This document shows, piece by piece, positions 37,884 through 48,149 of a stretch of DNA of 64,000 nucleotides (position 1 is the first letter of the stretch; each line of letters starts with the position of its first letter). The DNA lies in assembly GCF_000688255.1 (NCBI RefSeq), contig NZ_JHYS01000008.1, positions 120,871 to 184,870 of the forward strand, given 5' to 3'. The notes under the pieces were generated by a model. That model searched no databases. It was not told the origin of the DNA and was given only the letters and a program-made list of their open reading frames with translations. The translations under genes were made by a program, and so were the position numbers. Origin of the DNA: Simplicispira psychrophila DSM 11588. Lineage in GTDB: Bacteria > Pseudomonadota > Gammaproteobacteria > Burkholderiales > Burkholderiaceae_C.

Positions 37884-40843
37884 TACAGGCGTCCTTTTTC
37901 AGCGTGAACAGGAAGAATCGCGGAGGCGGCGACAGCGGCTTCTTCGGCCAAACGCGCATGAAAGCGGTGGCCGCGCACCGATTGGTGGGCGAGAGAGGTC
38001 AAGATCAGCAGCGTTGCGCCGACCACCAGCAGGTAGACACCCAGGTCAAAAAAAGTGGCGCTGGCAAAGTGGATTTCGCCAATCAACGGTAGCGTGACGT
38101 GCGCAGTGTGGGTGGTCATGAAAGGGTAACCGAAAGCCAGTGAACCAAAGCCAGTGAGCAGCGCGCACAGCATGCCGACGGCTATCCAACGCCGGGGGTT
38201 GAGGGGTAAATGCGCCTCCACCCACTGCGTGCCCGAAACGATGTATTGCAGCAGCAGCGCCACCGACAGCACCAGCCCCGCAACAAAACCGCCTCCTGGC
38301 TGGTTGTGGCCGCGCAGAAACAGATACACCGACAGCAGCACGGCAAACGGCAGCAGCAGCCGCACCAGCACGGCGGGCACCATCAGGTAGCCGATGGCGG
38401 TGTCCGCAGCTTGGCGTGGGGTGATCAGGTCGGTCACCAGGTCGGCTGGCAGGGCGCGCTGTTGCTCGGGCAAGTCCATGATTTCAGGCGCCGGGCGAAA
38501 GCGCCGCAGCAGCGCATACACCGTCAGCGCGACAACGCCAAGCACGACGATTTCGCCAAAGGTGTCAAAGCCGCGAAAGTCCACCAGCATCACGTTGACC
38601 ACGTTGCTGCCACCGCCGCCGCTGAGGGCGTTTTCCAAGAAGAAGGTCGAAGTGCTGGCTGCAAAAGGCCGGCTGAGCATGGCAAACGACAGCAGTGCCA
38701 TGCCACCGCCGGTGACCAGCGCCAGCAGCAAGTCGCGCAGGCGCCGCGCCTTGGTGCTGCGTTTTTGCACGGCAGCCCAACTGCTGCGCAAGTCTTCTTT
38801 GCGCTTGGGCAGCCAGCGCAGGCCGAGCAGAATCAACACGGTGGTGACGATCTCTACCACCAATTGTGTCAGTGCCAGGTCGGGTGCAGAGAACCACAAA
38901 AACGTTACGCAAGTCACCAGACCCGCGCCGCCCATCAGTGCCAGCGCAGCCAAACGGTGGTATTTGGCTTGCCAGGCCGCCGCCACGGCGCAGACCATGC
39001 CAATGCCCCACAACAGTACAAAGCCCCACGACATCGGCAATGCGGTGCGGTCGCCAATGTACAAGCCGCGCGCCCACAGCGGCATGGCGGCAGCGGCCAC
39101 GCTGGCGCAGACCAGCCACAGCATTTGCCACTGCAAACGCTGTGTGCCCAGTAAGCGCCGACCATGGCGGCCCAGGTTGGAGAGGGCGGTCAGCGCCACT
39201 TCAAAAGCACGCTGGCCGCTGAAGTAACTCACCAGCGGTGCCATCTGTAGTTGGCCGCGGGTACGCTGCCAGCGCAGCAACAGGTACAAAGTAATGCCAC
39301 CCAGCATGGCTGCCACGCTCATGGCGAACGGCAGATTGAAGCCATGCCACAGGGCCAAGCTGAACGTGGGCAACTCGCCGCCGACGACAGGACGTGCCGC
39401 TGCATTCAACGCCCCGCCTACGGCCCAGGCCGGAAAGATACCTACCACCAGGCACAGGAGTACCAGCAGCTCCACGGGTACGCGCATCCAGTGCGGTGGC
39501 TCGTGCGGTGCCAACGGCAGATCGGTGGCCGGTGGGCCCCAGAACACATCGAGCGTGAAGCGCAGCGAATAGGCCACGCTGAACATGCCAGCCACGGTGG
39601 CAACCAGCGGCAGGGCGATTTGTAGAAAATCATTGGCGTCCAGAAACACCGTTTCGGCAAAGAACATTTCTTTGGATAAAAAGCCGTTCAGCAACGGCAC
39701 GCCGGCCATCGCCGCCGCCGCCACCATTGCCAGCGTGGCGGTGATCGGCATCATGTGGCGCAGCCCAGACAGGCGCCGAATGTCGCGCGTGCCGCTTTCG
39801 TGGTCAATGATGCCGACGGCCATGAACAGCGAGGCTTTGAAGGTGGCGTGGTTCATGATGTGAAACACGGCGGCGACGGCCGCCAGCCGACTGTTCAGGC
39901 CCAGCAGCAGCGTGATCAAGCCCAAGTGCGAAATGGTCGAATACGCCAGCAAGCCTTTCAGGTCATGCTGGAACATGGCGACATAACCGCCCAGCAGCAA
40001 GGTACAAGCCCCGGCGCCACCGACCAGCCAGAACCATTCTTCGGTGCCACTGAGCACCGGCCACAGACGGGCCAGTAAAAACACCCCGGCTTTGACCATG
40101 GTGGCCGAGTGCAGATAGGCTGACACTGGCGTCGGCGCGGCCATGGCGTGCGGTAGCCAAAAGTGAAACGGAAACTGCGCGCTTTTGGTCAGCGCGCCGA
40201 GCAAAATCAACACCAATGCCGGCAGGTACAGCGCGTGGGCGCGCACCTGCTCGCCGGCGGCCAGCAGGTGGTCCAAGTCATAGCTGCCGACGATGTGGCC
40301 GAGCATGAACATCCCCGCCAGCAGGCACAGCCCGCCACTGCCAGTCACCGTCAGCGCCATGCGCGCGCCGCGCCGCGCATCCTTGCGGTGGTGCCAGTAG
40401 CCAATCAGTAGGAACGAGAACAGACTGGTCAGCTCCCAAAAAAATGCCAGCTGCAACAGGTTGCCCGACAGCACCACGCCCATCATCGCGCCCATGAAGG
40501 CCAGAAAGAATGAGAAAAAACGCGGCACCGGATCGGCCGGCGACATGTAGTAGCGCGCATACAGCACCACCAACGCGCCAATGCCCAGCACCAGCATGCA
40601 AAACATCCAGGCGAACCCATCCATCCGCACGACGAGGTTCAGCCCCAGCGCCGGCAGCCAAGTCAGTTCTTGGCGCAGTACTCCGCCATCGGCAATCTGC
40701 GGAAACAGCAGCGCCACCTGCACCACACAGCCCAGCGCAATCAGCCCGGCCAGCGTGGACTCGGTATTGCGCGCATTCGACGGCAACACCGCAGCGACCA
40801 AGCTGCCTAGAAAGGGCAGGAGGATGAGGTAGATCAGGGGCAT
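37883..40843 (-). CDS. phaAB: Mrp/Pha cation:proton antiporter subunit AB (fused)
   Basis: This is the first and largest gene of the operon (986 residues). Its N-terminal two thirds is NuoL-like MrpA with FFWELTSLFSFLLIGYWHH (conserved Glu) and FPFHFWLPHAMAAPTPVSAYLHSATMVKAG (conserved Lys near the end). A middle MbhE-like part follows (LALTQLVVEIVTTVLILLGL). The last 150 residues are an MnhB domain (FLRGHNQPGGGFVAGLVLS). Fusion of A and B is the mark of the group 2 Mrp systems such as Pha of Rhizobium, which serve in Na+ or K+ tolerance and pH balance. Confidence 0.94.
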   Translation of the reverse strand: MPLIYLILLPFLGSLVAAVLPSNARNTESTLAGLIALGCVVQVALLFPQIADGGVLRQELTWLPALGLNLVVRMDGFAWMFCMLVLGIGALVVLYARYYMSPADPVPRFFSFFLAFMGAMMGVVLSGNLLQLAFFWELTSLFSFLLIGYWHHRKDARRGARMALTVTGSGGLCLLAGMFMLGHIVGSYDLDHLLAAGEQVRAHALYLPALVLILLGALTKSAQFPFHFWLPHAMAAPTPVSAYLHSATMVKAGVFLLARLWPVLSGTEEWFWLVGGAGACTLLLGGYVAMFQHDLKGLLAYSTISHLGLITLLLGLNSRLAAVAAVFHIMNHATFKASLFMAVGIIDHESGTRDIRRLSGLRHMMPITATLAMVAAAAMAGVPLLNGFLSKEMFFAETVFLDANDFLQIALPLVATVAGMFSVAYSLRFTLDVFWGPPATDLPLAPHEPPHWMRVPVELLVLLCLVVGIFPAWAVGGALNAAARPVVGGELPTFSLALWHGFNLPFAMSVAAMLGGITLYLLLRWQRTRGQLQMAPLVSYFSGQRAFEVALTALSNLGRHGRRLLGTQRLQWQMLWLVCASVAAAAMPLWARGLYIGDRTALPMSWGFVLLWGIGMVCAVAAAWQAKYHRLAALALMGGAGLVTCVTFLWFSAPDLALTQLVVEIVTTVLILLGLRWLPKRKEDLRSSWAAVQKRSTKARRLRDLLLALVTGGGMALLSFAMLSRPFAASTSTFFLENALSGGGGSNVVNVMLVDFRGFDTFGEIVVLGVVALTVYALLRRFRPAPEIMDLPEQQRALPADLVTDLITPRQAADTAIGYLMVPAVLVRLLLPFAVLLSVYLFLRGHNQPGGGFVAGLVLSVALLLQYIVSGTQWVEAHLPLNPRRWIAVGMLCALLTGFGSLAFGYPFMTTHTAHVTLPLIGEIHFASATFFDLGVYLLVVGATLLILTSLAHQSVRGHRFHARLAEEAAVAASAILPVHAEKGRL

Positions 40844-40932
40844 GAGTGGAGGATTTTACCGACAAGGCTGCAATTGCTATGAGAAACTGAGCTTATTGCG
40901 TAGTTCAGACGTGGCTTACAAGGGTTTTAGAC

Positions 40933-40955
40933 GTAAAAAACCCGCCGTAGCGGGT
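40933..40955 (-). terminator. Rho-independent terminator of comEA
   Basis: ACCCGC-CGTA-GCGGGT (40940-40955) is followed on the minus strand by TTTTTT, 24 bases past the comEA stop. Confidence 0.82.
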
Positions 40956-40978
40956 ATGTGCAGGAAGGCGGGAAGCGG

Positions 40979-41389
40979 TTATTTTTTCGCTGGACCTGCC
41001 GCCCCAGGGGCGGTCACAGCCGCTTCTTTCTCGCTTGCGGATTTTGCGGCGCTGGCGGCGGCTTTGCTGTCTGTGGTCAGCTTGCCCTTGGCTGTTTTGT
41101 CGCTGGCTTTGGCTGCTGGAGCGCCGCTGTAGGCGCTACCGTTGACAGTCAGGCCTTGTGCAGAAAACTTGGCAGCATTCTTCTCGCCCAATCCATTGAC
41201 GCGGGCAATAAAGTCGTTCCAATCTTTGAAGTTACCTTTTTTGCGCTCGTTTAGCATCTTGCCCGAAATAGTCGGGCCAATACCCTTGATGCCATCGAGA
41301 TCAGCCGCGCTGGCTTGGTTGACATCGACCGCTGCAAACGAGACAGCGGCATACAGCAAAGTGATCAACATCAGAAATTTCTTCAGCAT
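40979..41389 (-). CDS. comEA: ComEA-type helix-hairpin-helix protein
   Basis: The 136-residue protein has a signal peptide (MLKKFLMLITLLYAAVSFA) and a helix-hairpin-helix DNA-binding domain with VDVNQASAADLDGIKGIGP. The tail is a low-complexity Ala/Lys/Ser stretch. Periplasmic ComEA binds incoming DNA and pulls it through the outer membrane during natural uptake. Other competence genes are not nearby. The basic Ala-rich tail is unusual in length and may add DNA affinity. Confidence 0.85.
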   Translation of the reverse strand: MLKKFLMLITLLYAAVSFAAVDVNQASAADLDGIKGIGPTISGKMLNERKKGNFKDWNDFIARVNGLGEKNAAKFSAQGLTVNGSAYSGAPAAKASDKTAKGKLTTDSKAAASAAKSASEKEAAVTAPGAAGPAKK

Positions 41390-41486
41390 GGAAAGGCTCC
41401 TGGATGGTTCATAGGCGGCGAAGATGCCGCAAAAACATCATAGGGGGTAGTGCCTTTTTTGCGTGCCTTGGAATATCAAGAGTTGC

Positions 41487-42644
41487 TTAAAGTTCCTCGA
41501 CGCGGCGGGCGGGATAGCTGTCCCACGTTTGGCAGCCGGGGCATTGCCAAAAATGCTGGCGTGCTTCAAAGCCGCAGGCGGCGCAGCGGTAGCGCGTCAG
41601 TGGCGCGCTGGCACGGTCCAGGGCGCGTTGTACTTGCGGATGAAACTCCTCGTGCTCCAGCTTTTCGGTGGCCAGCCACTTGGCGGCTGCTACCAGCGAC
41701 GGTTCGGTCTCCAGATGGCGCACGTACCATTCGCGTCCGGCGCCTGGTAGTGCGGTGCCTGCGGCCTCCAGCGCCACGATGCCTTCCAGCACGTCCAGCG
41801 AGGGTGAGGCGTGGTAGTGCTGTTGCAAGGCCTGCATCACCGGTGCCGTCTGGCCGGCGGCCTGCCCAGCTTGTACCAGCAGCGCCGTGGCCAGCGGCAG
41901 CGCCGTCGGGGTGGCGGCATTCATGGCCAGCAGCGTGGCCACAGCCGCGCCCGATTGGCCTTGTTGTTGCTGCAGTTTGGCCAGCTCGATGCGCGGCCGG
42001 GCGGCGTGGGGTGCCACTGCGGCGGCCTGTGCCAGGCGCGTTTCGGCGGTTATCAAGTCGCCCTGTGCGATCAGCGCCAGGGCCTGCTCACACAGGTAAT
42101 GCGCTTGGCGCGTGCTGAAGTCGCCTTGCTGGGCGGCGTGCATTTTTTGCGTGATGGCAGCGGCGTTGGGCCAGTCCCGTGAGCGCTCGTAAATGGCCAG
42201 CAGTGCTAGCCGTGCCTGGGCTTCAAACGGCGTTGCTTCGAGGCGTGCCAGCGCCTCTTCTGCGCGGTCGAGCAAACCGGCTTTGAGAAAGTCCAGCGCC
42301 AGCGCGTGTTGCGCACGCTCCCGATCCACTTGGCCCAGGTCACCGCGCGAGAGCAGGTGCTCGTGTACACGCACGGCACGGTCGTATTCGCCACGTCGGC
42401 GAAACAGATTGCCCAGGGCAAAGTGCAGCTCCGAGGTGTCGGGGTCGCTTTGCACGGCTTCAATGAAGGCGTCAATGGCTTGGTCTTGTTGCTCGTTGAG
42501 CAAAAAATTCAGCCCCTTGAAATAGGCCTTGGGGACGCGGCGGTTTTCAAAACGTAGTTGGCGCAAGTCCAGACGCGACGCCAGCCAGCCGAGCAAAAAG
42601 GCCAGCGGCAGACCAAGCAAAATCCAGCTGAGATCAAATTCCAT
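41487..42644 (-). CDS. lapB: Lipopolysaccharide assembly protein LapB (YciM)
   Basis: The 385-residue protein has an N-terminal membrane anchor (LSWILLGLPLAFLLGWLASR), a series of TPR repeats, and a C-terminal rubredoxin-like metal site with two Cys pairs (YRCAACGF and WQCPGCQTW). In E. coli LapB with FtsH controls LpxC and so the amount of LPS. The start at 42644 is the family start; the longer open frame upstream is within lapA. It overlaps lapA by 11 bases. Confidence 0.92.
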   Translation of the reverse strand: MEFDLSWILLGLPLAFLLGWLASRLDLRQLRFENRRVPKAYFKGLNFLLNEQQDQAIDAFIEAVQSDPDTSELHFALGNLFRRRGEYDRAVRVHEHLLSRGDLGQVDRERAQHALALDFLKAGLLDRAEEALARLEATPFEAQARLALLAIYERSRDWPNAAAITQKMHAAQQGDFSTRQAHYLCEQALALIAQGDLITAETRLAQAAAVAPHAARPRIELAKLQQQQGQSGAAVATLLAMNAATPTALPLATALLVQAGQAAGQTAPVMQALQQHYHASPSLDVLEGIVALEAAGTALPGAGREWYVRHLETEPSLVAAAKWLATEKLEHEEFHPQVQRALDRASAPLTRYRCAACGFEARQHFWQCPGCQTWDSYPARRVEEL

Positions 42645-42915
42645 GGGGTGGCGCAACCTCAGCACCTGCTGGTGCGGCGGGGACGGGCGGGTGCGCAGAC
42701 AGATGCGCGTTGCGATGACGCCACCAACGCGGCACCATGCCCAGCACGCCAATGGCCACGCCGCAGGCGAAGGCGCTGAGCACCACCAGCACCAGCGGCG
42801 CGCGCCACTGCGTGCCAAAGAAAAAGTGCACGGTGGCCTCTTGCTGGTTGTTCAGCGCAAAAGCAAACAGAGTAAAAAAAATGGCTGCTTTGAGCAGCCA
42901 CAGGAGGTATTTCAT
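42634..42915 (-). CDS. lapA: LapA family membrane protein (DUF1049)
   Basis: The 93-residue protein has two hydrophobic helices (residues 4-22 and 41-60) with ALNNQQEATVHFFFGTQWRAPL between them, the mark of the LapA family. It is placed just before lapB, as in E. coli. The C-terminal tail is Pro/Ala-rich. The start at 42915 follows GGGGA. Confidence 0.88.
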   Translation of the reverse strand: MKYLLWLLKAAIFFTLFAFALNNQQEATVHFFFGTQWRAPLVLVVLSAFACGVAIGVLGMVPRWWRHRNAHLSAHPPVPAAPAGAEVAPPHGI

Positions 42916-42949
42916 GCGTCCCCTTGGTGATGGGGAGATTCTATCGAGG

Positions 42950-43267
42950 CTAGGTCGCCGGGTTTTCGAGAATTTGCAGTTCTGCCGTGCGCTTGTCCAC
43001 GGCTTCGCGCAGGGCTTTGCCGGGTTTGAAATGGGGTACGCGCTTGGCTGGAATGGCGACGGCTGCGCCACTGCGCGGATTGCGACCCATGCGCGGGGCG
43101 CGGTGGTTGACGGAAAAGCTGCCAAAGCCGCGGATTTCAATGCGATTGCCGCGCACCAGTGCTTCACCGACGGCATCTAGCAGAGTTTTGACAGCGTACT
43201 CGGCGTCGCGGTGCGTGAGTTGGCTGAACCGGGCAGCCAATTCTTCGACAAGATCGGATCGGGTCAT
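42950..43267 (-). CDS. ihfB: Integration host factor subunit beta
   Basis: The 105-residue DNA-bending protein has the HU/IHF fold: [14 protein letters not shown], then [25 protein letters not shown] with the proline-containing arm [23 protein letters not shown]. It pairs with IhfA. It is downstream of rpsA as in many proteobacteria. The frame has an earlier ATG at 43282, which lies right next to the rpsA terminator; the family start is at 43267. Confidence 0.94.
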   Translation of the reverse strand: MTRSDLVEELAARFSQLTHRDAEYAVKTLLDAVGEALVRGNRIEIRGFGSFSVNHRAPRMGRNPRSGAAVAIPAKRVPHFKPGKALREAVDKRTAELQILENPAT

Positions 43268-43281
43268 GGGCGTGTGTCTCA

Positions 43282-43321
43282 TAAAAATGGCCGGGCGGGT
43301 GCTGTGCGCACCTGCCCGGCC
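43282..43321 (-). terminator. Terminator/attenuator between rpsA and ihfB
   Basis: A long GC stem (GGCCGGGC at 43289-43296 with GCCCGGCC at 43314-43321, further paired inside) is followed on the minus strand by ATTTTTATG. It should end most rpsA transcripts and lets only a fraction reach ihfB, whose start is about 20 bases further. Confidence 0.75.
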
Positions 43322-43350
43322 AGGATCAAACGGTCAAGAGCCTACAGAGC

Positions 43351-45036
43351 TTACTTGTCCGAATTGTCCAGCTTGGCGCGCAGCAGGGCGCCCAGGCTGG
43401 TCGTGCCGGCGCTTTCGCGGCTGGACTGTTGGCTCAGGTTGGCCATGGCGCCTTGCTCGTCAGCCATGTCCTTTTGCTTGATCGACAACTGGATGTTGCG
43501 CGTCTTGCGGTCCACGTTAACCACCACAGCGGTGACTTCGTCGCCTTCTTTGAGTACGTTGCGGGCATCTTCGACGCGGTCGCGCGAGATTTCCGAAGCA
43601 CGCAGGTAACCGAGGATGTCTTCACCCAGGTCGATTTCAGCGCCACGGGCGTCCACGGTCTTGACCTTGCCGGTCACGATCTGGCCCTTGTCGTTCAAGG
43701 TCACGAAGGTGGTGAACGGGTCGCCATCCAACTGCTTGATACCAAGTGAGATGCGTTCGCGGTCCACGTCCACGGCCAACACCAGAGCTTCGACTTCTTG
43801 GCCCTTCTTGTAGTTGCGCACGGCGGCTTCGCCGGTTTCGTTCCACGACAGGTCAGACAGGTGCACCAGACCGTCGATGCCGGCAGCCAAGCCCACGAAC
43901 ACGCCAAAGTCGGTGATCGACTTGATCGGGCCCTTGACGCGGTCGCCGCGCTTGGTGTTTTGCGCGAAGTCTTGCCAAGGATTGGCCTTGCACTGCTTCA
44001 TGCCCAGGCTGATACGGCGCTTGTCTTCGTCGATTTCCAGAACCATGACTTCGACTTCGTCACCCAGCGTGACCAGCTTGGAAGGAGCGATGTTCTTGTT
44101 GGTCCAGTCCATCTCGGAGACGTGCACCAGGCCTTCAATGCCGGGCTCCAGCTCAACAAACGCGCCGTAGTCGGCAATGTTGGTGATCTTGCCGAACAGG
44201 CGGGTGCTTTGTGGGTAGCGGCGCGAAACGCCCATCCATGGGTCGTCACCCATTTGCTTGAGACCCAGCGAGACACGGTTCTTTTCGGTGTCGAACTTGA
44301 GGATCTTGGCCATGATTTCTTGACCAGCGGTGACCACCTCGGAAGGGTGGCGAACGCGGCGCCATGCCATGTCGGTGATGTGCAGCAGGCCGTCGATACC
44401 GCCCAGGTCCACAAATGCACCGTATTCGGTGATGTTCTTGACCACGCCTTGAACGATGGAGCCTTCTTTCAGGGTTTCCATCAGCTTGGCGCGCTCTTCG
44501 CCCATCGAGGCTTCAACCACTGCGCGGCGGCTCAGCACCACGTTGTTGCGCTTGCGATCGAGCTTGATGACCTTGAATTCCATTGTCTTGTTTTCGTACG
44601 GCGTCAGATCTTTGATCGGACGGGTATCGATCAGCGAGCCGGGCAAGAAGGCACGGATGCCGTTGACCAGAACGGTCAGGCCGCCCTTGACCTTGCCGCT
44701 GGTGGTGCCGGTGACGAATTCGCCGGATTCCAGGGCTTTTTCCAGGCTCATCCACGAAGCCAAACGCTTGGCGGTGTCGCGCGACAGGATGGTGTCGCCG
44801 TAGCCGTTTTCAATCGAGCCGATGGCCACGGAGACGAAATCGCCTACCTGGACTTCGACTTCGCCCTTGTCGTTCTTGAATTCTTCCAGCGGTACGTAGG
44901 CTTCAGACTTGAGGCCAGCGTTCACGACGACGAAGTTGTGCTCGACGCGCACCACTTCAGCAGTGATGACTTCGCCAGGGCGCATTTCGGTGCGTTGCAA
45001 GGATTCTTCAAAAAGGGCGGCAAAAGATTCAGACAT
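43351..45036 (-). CDS. rpsA: 30S ribosomal protein S1
   Basis: The 561-residue protein contains six S1 (OB-fold) domains, among them [20 protein letters not shown] and [20 protein letters not shown]. It binds mRNA leaders on the small subunit. The start at 45036 ([13 protein letters not shown]) is the conserved one. The gene sits between cmk (fused to aroA) and ihfB as in most proteobacteria, with a 176-base leader that may hold autoregulatory structure. Confidence 0.97.
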   Translation of the reverse strand: MSESFAALFEESLQRTEMRPGEVITAEVVRVEHNFVVVNAGLKSEAYVPLEEFKNDKGEVEVQVGDFVSVAIGSIENGYGDTILSRDTAKRLASWMSLEKALESGEFVTGTTSGKVKGGLTVLVNGIRAFLPGSLIDTRPIKDLTPYENKTMEFKVIKLDRKRNNVVLSRRAVVEASMGEERAKLMETLKEGSIVQGVVKNITEYGAFVDLGGIDGLLHITDMAWRRVRHPSEVVTAGQEIMAKILKFDTEKNRVSLGLKQMGDDPWMGVSRRYPQSTRLFGKITNIADYGAFVELEPGIEGLVHVSEMDWTNKNIAPSKLVTLGDEVEVMVLEIDEDKRRISLGMKQCKANPWQDFAQNTKRGDRVKGPIKSITDFGVFVGLAAGIDGLVHLSDLSWNETGEAAVRNYKKGQEVEALVLAVDVDRERISLGIKQLDGDPFTTFVTLNDKGQIVTGKVKTVDARGAEIDLGEDILGYLRASEISRDRVEDARNVLKEGDEVTAVVVNVDRKTRNIQLSIKQKDMADEQGAMANLSQQSSRESAGTTSLGALLRAKLDNSDK

Positions 45037-45212
45037 GTATTTCCTTACCACTCACAGGTTTACGGCGGCGCGATTGCCGCTGTTTCAAAGACTGCCAGTG
45101 GTTGGCTGTGTGGCGGATGCCACGGGTTACGTTAAAAAAGAACCATATTGCCTAGCGCTGCTGTGCAACGCAGGCGGTATGGGCCTGGGTGGGTCTGGAG
45201 AGACCCGGTCAG

Positions 45213-47243
45213 TCAGCCTGGCACGCGGGGCGTGAAGGGCTGGCGCTGTTGCCACAGGTGCAACACTTGGCTGACGGACTGTTCGATCGTCAGTGCAGAG
45301 TTGTCCAGGGCAACAGCGTCTTGTGCTGGCATCAAGGGTGCAGTGCTGCGGGACATATCCCGGGCATCGCGCGCCTCTAAGTCGGCAAGAAGGTCGGCTA
45401 TTTTAGCGGATAAGCCTTTGGCTATCAACTGTTTGTAGCGGCGCTCAGCGCGGCAGGCAGCGCTGGCGGTGAGGTAGAGCTTGAGCGGCGCCTGCGGAAA
45501 GATGACCGTACCCATATCGCGCCCATCGGCTACCAGACCGGGCAGGCGTTGAAAGCTGTGTTGCAGCGCCACCAGCGCCGTGCGCACAGAGGCCAAAGCG
45601 GATACGCGCGAGGCGTTCATGCCGGCTTCTTCGGTGCGAATAACGTCAGTGATGTCTTCGCCTGCCAGCAGTACGCGCTCGCCCTCAAAACGCACCTCCA
45701 GTTGCTCGGCCAAACCGGCGATAGCGCTTTCGTGCGCCGTGTCCAGCTCTAGTCCAGCGCGCAGGGCTGCCAGCGCGGTGATGCGGTAGAGCGAGCCGGA
45801 GTCGAGAAACACATAGCCCAACTGCTGCGCCACCGCAGCGGCCAGAGTGCCTTTCCCGGACGCGCTCGGGCCATCCATGCAGATCACCGGGATGTGTTCA
45901 GGCGCTGTCTGCACGACCGAGAACAGCGCTTCAAAGTAATCCGGGAAGGTCTTGGCGACGCATTGCGGGTCTTCGATGCGCACTGGCAGGCCGGCCGGAT
46001 TGAAGGCGGCCAGCGAAAAGCACATGGCGACGCGGTGGTCGTCATAGGTGTGGATGCTGGCGGCGCGCCAGTCGGCAGGCGTGGCGGGCGGAGTGATGCG
46101 GATGAAGTCGGCACCTTCTTCGATGTGGGAGCCGAGCTTGCGCAGTTCGGTGGCCATGGCGGCGATGCGGTCGGTTTCTTTGACGCGCCAGCTGGCAATG
46201 TTGCGCAGCGTGGTGGTGCCGTTGGCATACAGCGCCATCACCGCCAGCGTCATGGCGGCATCGGGGATGTGGTTGCAGTCCAGGTCGATGGCCTGCAGTG
46301 GCCAGCGGCCACGCTGGATTTGCAGCCAATTAGGGCCGCCGGTGATGTCGGCACCCATGGCGCGGGCGGCTTCGACAAAGCGGATGTCGCCCTGGATGGA
46401 GTCCAGTCCCACCCCCAGTATTTTTATGCCATTTTGGCCTGTGGCGCTTGCTGTGATTGCGCCTAAAGCTATGAAATAACTAGCGGAAGAGGCGTCGGAT
46501 TCGATATGGATATCACCCGGTGACTGGTATTGGCTGCCAGCGGGAATGGTGAAGCGTTGCCAGTGGTCATTGGCTACGGCGATGCCAAAGCGTGCCAGTA
46601 AATCCAGGGTGATGGCGATGTAGGGCTTGGAGATCAGCTCGCCGACCACCTCGATATCTACATCCTGCTGCGCCGCCGCCAAGGGCAGGGCCATCAGCAG
46701 GGCGGTCAAAAACTGGCTGGAGACGTCGCCGCGCACGCGAATCGGCGCGTCCAGCGACAGTGTTGGCACACCGTCCGCTTGGGCAATGCGCAGGGGGGGG
46801 TAGCCGTCGTTGCCCAAGTAGTCGATGTGACAACCCAGCTGGCGCAGCGCATCAACCAGATCGCCAATCGGCCGTTCGTGCATTCGGGCAATGCCGCTCA
46901 GGGTGTACTCGCCACCCAGCAAGGCCAGCGCAGCGGTCAGCGGGCGCATGGCAGTGCCGGCGTTGCCTAGAAAAATGGGGGCACAAGTGGCGGGTGGGCG
47001 GCCACCCAGGCCGGTGATGCGGGCTTGGCTGCCGTCTTCTTCCACCGTGCAGCCGAGTTGGTGCAGGGCGTCCAACATGACGCGGGTGTCGTCGCTGGCC
47101 AGCAGATCGTGCACCGTGGTGGTGCCGCTGCTCAGTGCCGCGAGCAGCAATACGCGGTTGGAGATGCTTTTGGAGCCGGGTAAATGCACGCTGCCAGCGG
47201 CAGTTTGCAAGGGAGGAAGGTCAAGAAAGGGAGTGCTGAACAT
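45213..47243 (-). CDS. aroA-cmk: Bifunctional 3-phosphoshikimate 1-carboxyvinyltransferase / cytidylate kinase
   Basis: Residues 1 to about 440 are EPSP synthase (AroA), sixth step of the shikimate pathway: [26 protein letters not shown], and the Asp/Lys region [19 protein letters not shown]. Residues about 448 to 670 are cytidylate kinase, with the P-loop [15 protein letters not shown] and [22 protein letters not shown]. Between [15 protein letters not shown] motifs and [10 protein letters not shown], residues about 254-275 ([14 protein letters not shown]) are coded by a copy of the dispersed repeat. The fusion is known from betaproteobacteria. It abuts tyrA (TAAATG). Confidence 0.95.
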   Translation of the reverse strand: MFSTPFLDLPPLQTAAGSVHLPGSKSISNRVLLLAALSSGTTTVHDLLASDDTRVMLDALHQLGCTVEEDGSQARITGLGGRPPATCAPIFLGNAGTAMRPLTAALALLGGEYTLSGIARMHERPIGDLVDALRQLGCHIDYLGNDGYPPLRIAQADGVPTLSLDAPIRVRGDVSSQFLTALLMALPLAAAQQDVDIEVVGELISKPYIAITLDLLARFGIAVANDHWQRFTIPAGSQYQSPGDIHIESDASSASYFIALGAITASATGQNGIKILGVGLDSIQGDIRFVEAARAMGADITGGPNWLQIQRGRWPLQAIDLDCNHIPDAAMTLAVMALYANGTTTLRNIASWRVKETDRIAAMATELRKLGSHIEEGADFIRITPPATPADWRAASIHTYDDHRVAMCFSLAAFNPAGLPVRIEDPQCVAKTFPDYFEALFSVVQTAPEHIPVICMDGPSASGKGTLAAAVAQQLGYVFLDSGSLYRITALAALRAGLELDTAHESAIAGLAEQLEVRFEGERVLLAGEDITDVIRTEEAGMNASRVSALASVRTALVALQHSFQRLPGLVADGRDMGTVIFPQAPLKLYLTASAACRAERRYKQLIAKGLSAKIADLLADLEARDARDMSRSTAPLMPAQDAVALDNSALTIEQSVSQVLHLWQQRQPFTPRVPG
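46420..46478 (-). repeat. Copy of the dispersed intergenic repeat inside aroA
   Basis: Minus strand: TATTTCATAGCTTTAGGCGC, then AATCACAGCAAGCGCCACAG and GCCAAAATGGCATAAAAAT. It has the family elements ATAGCT, GCGC, AAGCGC and ACAGGCCAAAATGG in the right order, and remains in frame within the coding sequence. Confidence 0.6.
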
Positions 47244-48128
47244 TTAGCGGTGCGAACTGGATTTTTGTGTGCCCATGCGCCAGTGGGCGCGGGTTTCGCT
47301 GGCCAGCGTGATCATGTCTTCAATCGACTGGGCGCTGTCGCTGCGCATGGCGTTTTCAAATTGCTTGAGCGCCTGCTGGAACAGTTGCGTTTGCGTGAGC
47401 AACTCTTCACGGTTGGCCAGCAAAATATCGCGCCAGACTTTCGGGTCGCTGGCGGCAATGCGCGTGAAGTCGCGAAACCCGGGGCCGCCCAGCGCCAAAA
47501 AATCTTCGGCTTGCGGCTGGCCCGAGATGCTGTTCATCAGCGAGAAAGCCAGCAAATGCGGCAGGTGACTGACGGCGGCAAAAGCGGCGTCGTGCGATTC
47601 GGGCGACATGCTGGTGACGCGGCAACCCAGGGCGGTCCACAGGTCTTGCGCTTTTTGTAGTTGCACCGTGAGGGTGCGTTCGGTGGGCGTGAGGATGACT
47701 TGGCGGCCGTCGTACAAGGTGGCGTCGGCGTGCTCGACCCCCGAGACTTCGCGGCCGGTGATGGGGTGGGCTGGCACGAACGAGCCGACCTTATCGCCCA
47801 GGGCACGGCGCGCTGCCTGCACCACATCCACCTTGGTCGAGCCGACGTCCATGACCAGTATTTTGGGCGTGACCAAGTGCTTGATGGCCTTGAGCGCTGA
47901 CTCGGTGGCTGACACCGGAACGGCGATCAGGACGATATCGGCGCCGGCCACGGCCAGCAGTGCCGAGGGTGCTTCGATGTCGATCACGCCGAGCTGGCGT
48001 GCGCGGTCGGTGGTCGAAGGGGATTTGCTGTAGCCGACCACGCGCTTGACCAAGCCGGCGCGTTTGAGCGCAAGGGCAAACGAGCCCCCCATCAGGCCGC
48101 AGCCGATCAGACCCAATTGTTCAAACAT
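47244..48128 (-). CDS. tyrA: Prephenate dehydrogenase
   Basis: The 294-residue protein has the NAD loop GLIGCGLMGGSFALAL, the motif DVGSTKVDVV, AHPITGREVSG and the helical dimer domain SHLPHLLAFSLMNSI. It oxidises prephenate (or arogenate) on the route to tyrosine. No ACT domain is present, so tyrosine feedback would be through the main domain. It lies between pheA and aroA-cmk in one leftward aromatic and ribosomal gene block. Confidence 0.93.
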   Translation of the reverse strand: MFEQLGLIGCGLMGGSFALALKRAGLVKRVVGYSKSPSTTDRARQLGVIDIEAPSALLAVAGADIVLIAVPVSATESALKAIKHLVTPKILVMDVGSTKVDVVQAARRALGDKVGSFVPAHPITGREVSGVEHADATLYDGRQVILTPTERTLTVQLQKAQDLWTALGCRVTSMSPESHDAAFAAVSHLPHLLAFSLMNSISGQPQAEDFLALGGPGFRDFTRIAASDPKVWRDILLANREELLTQTQLFQQALKQFENAMRSDSAQSIEDMITLASETRAHWRMGTQKSSSHR

Positions 48129-48149
48129 GCGGAGCCCTTAGAACGTGTT

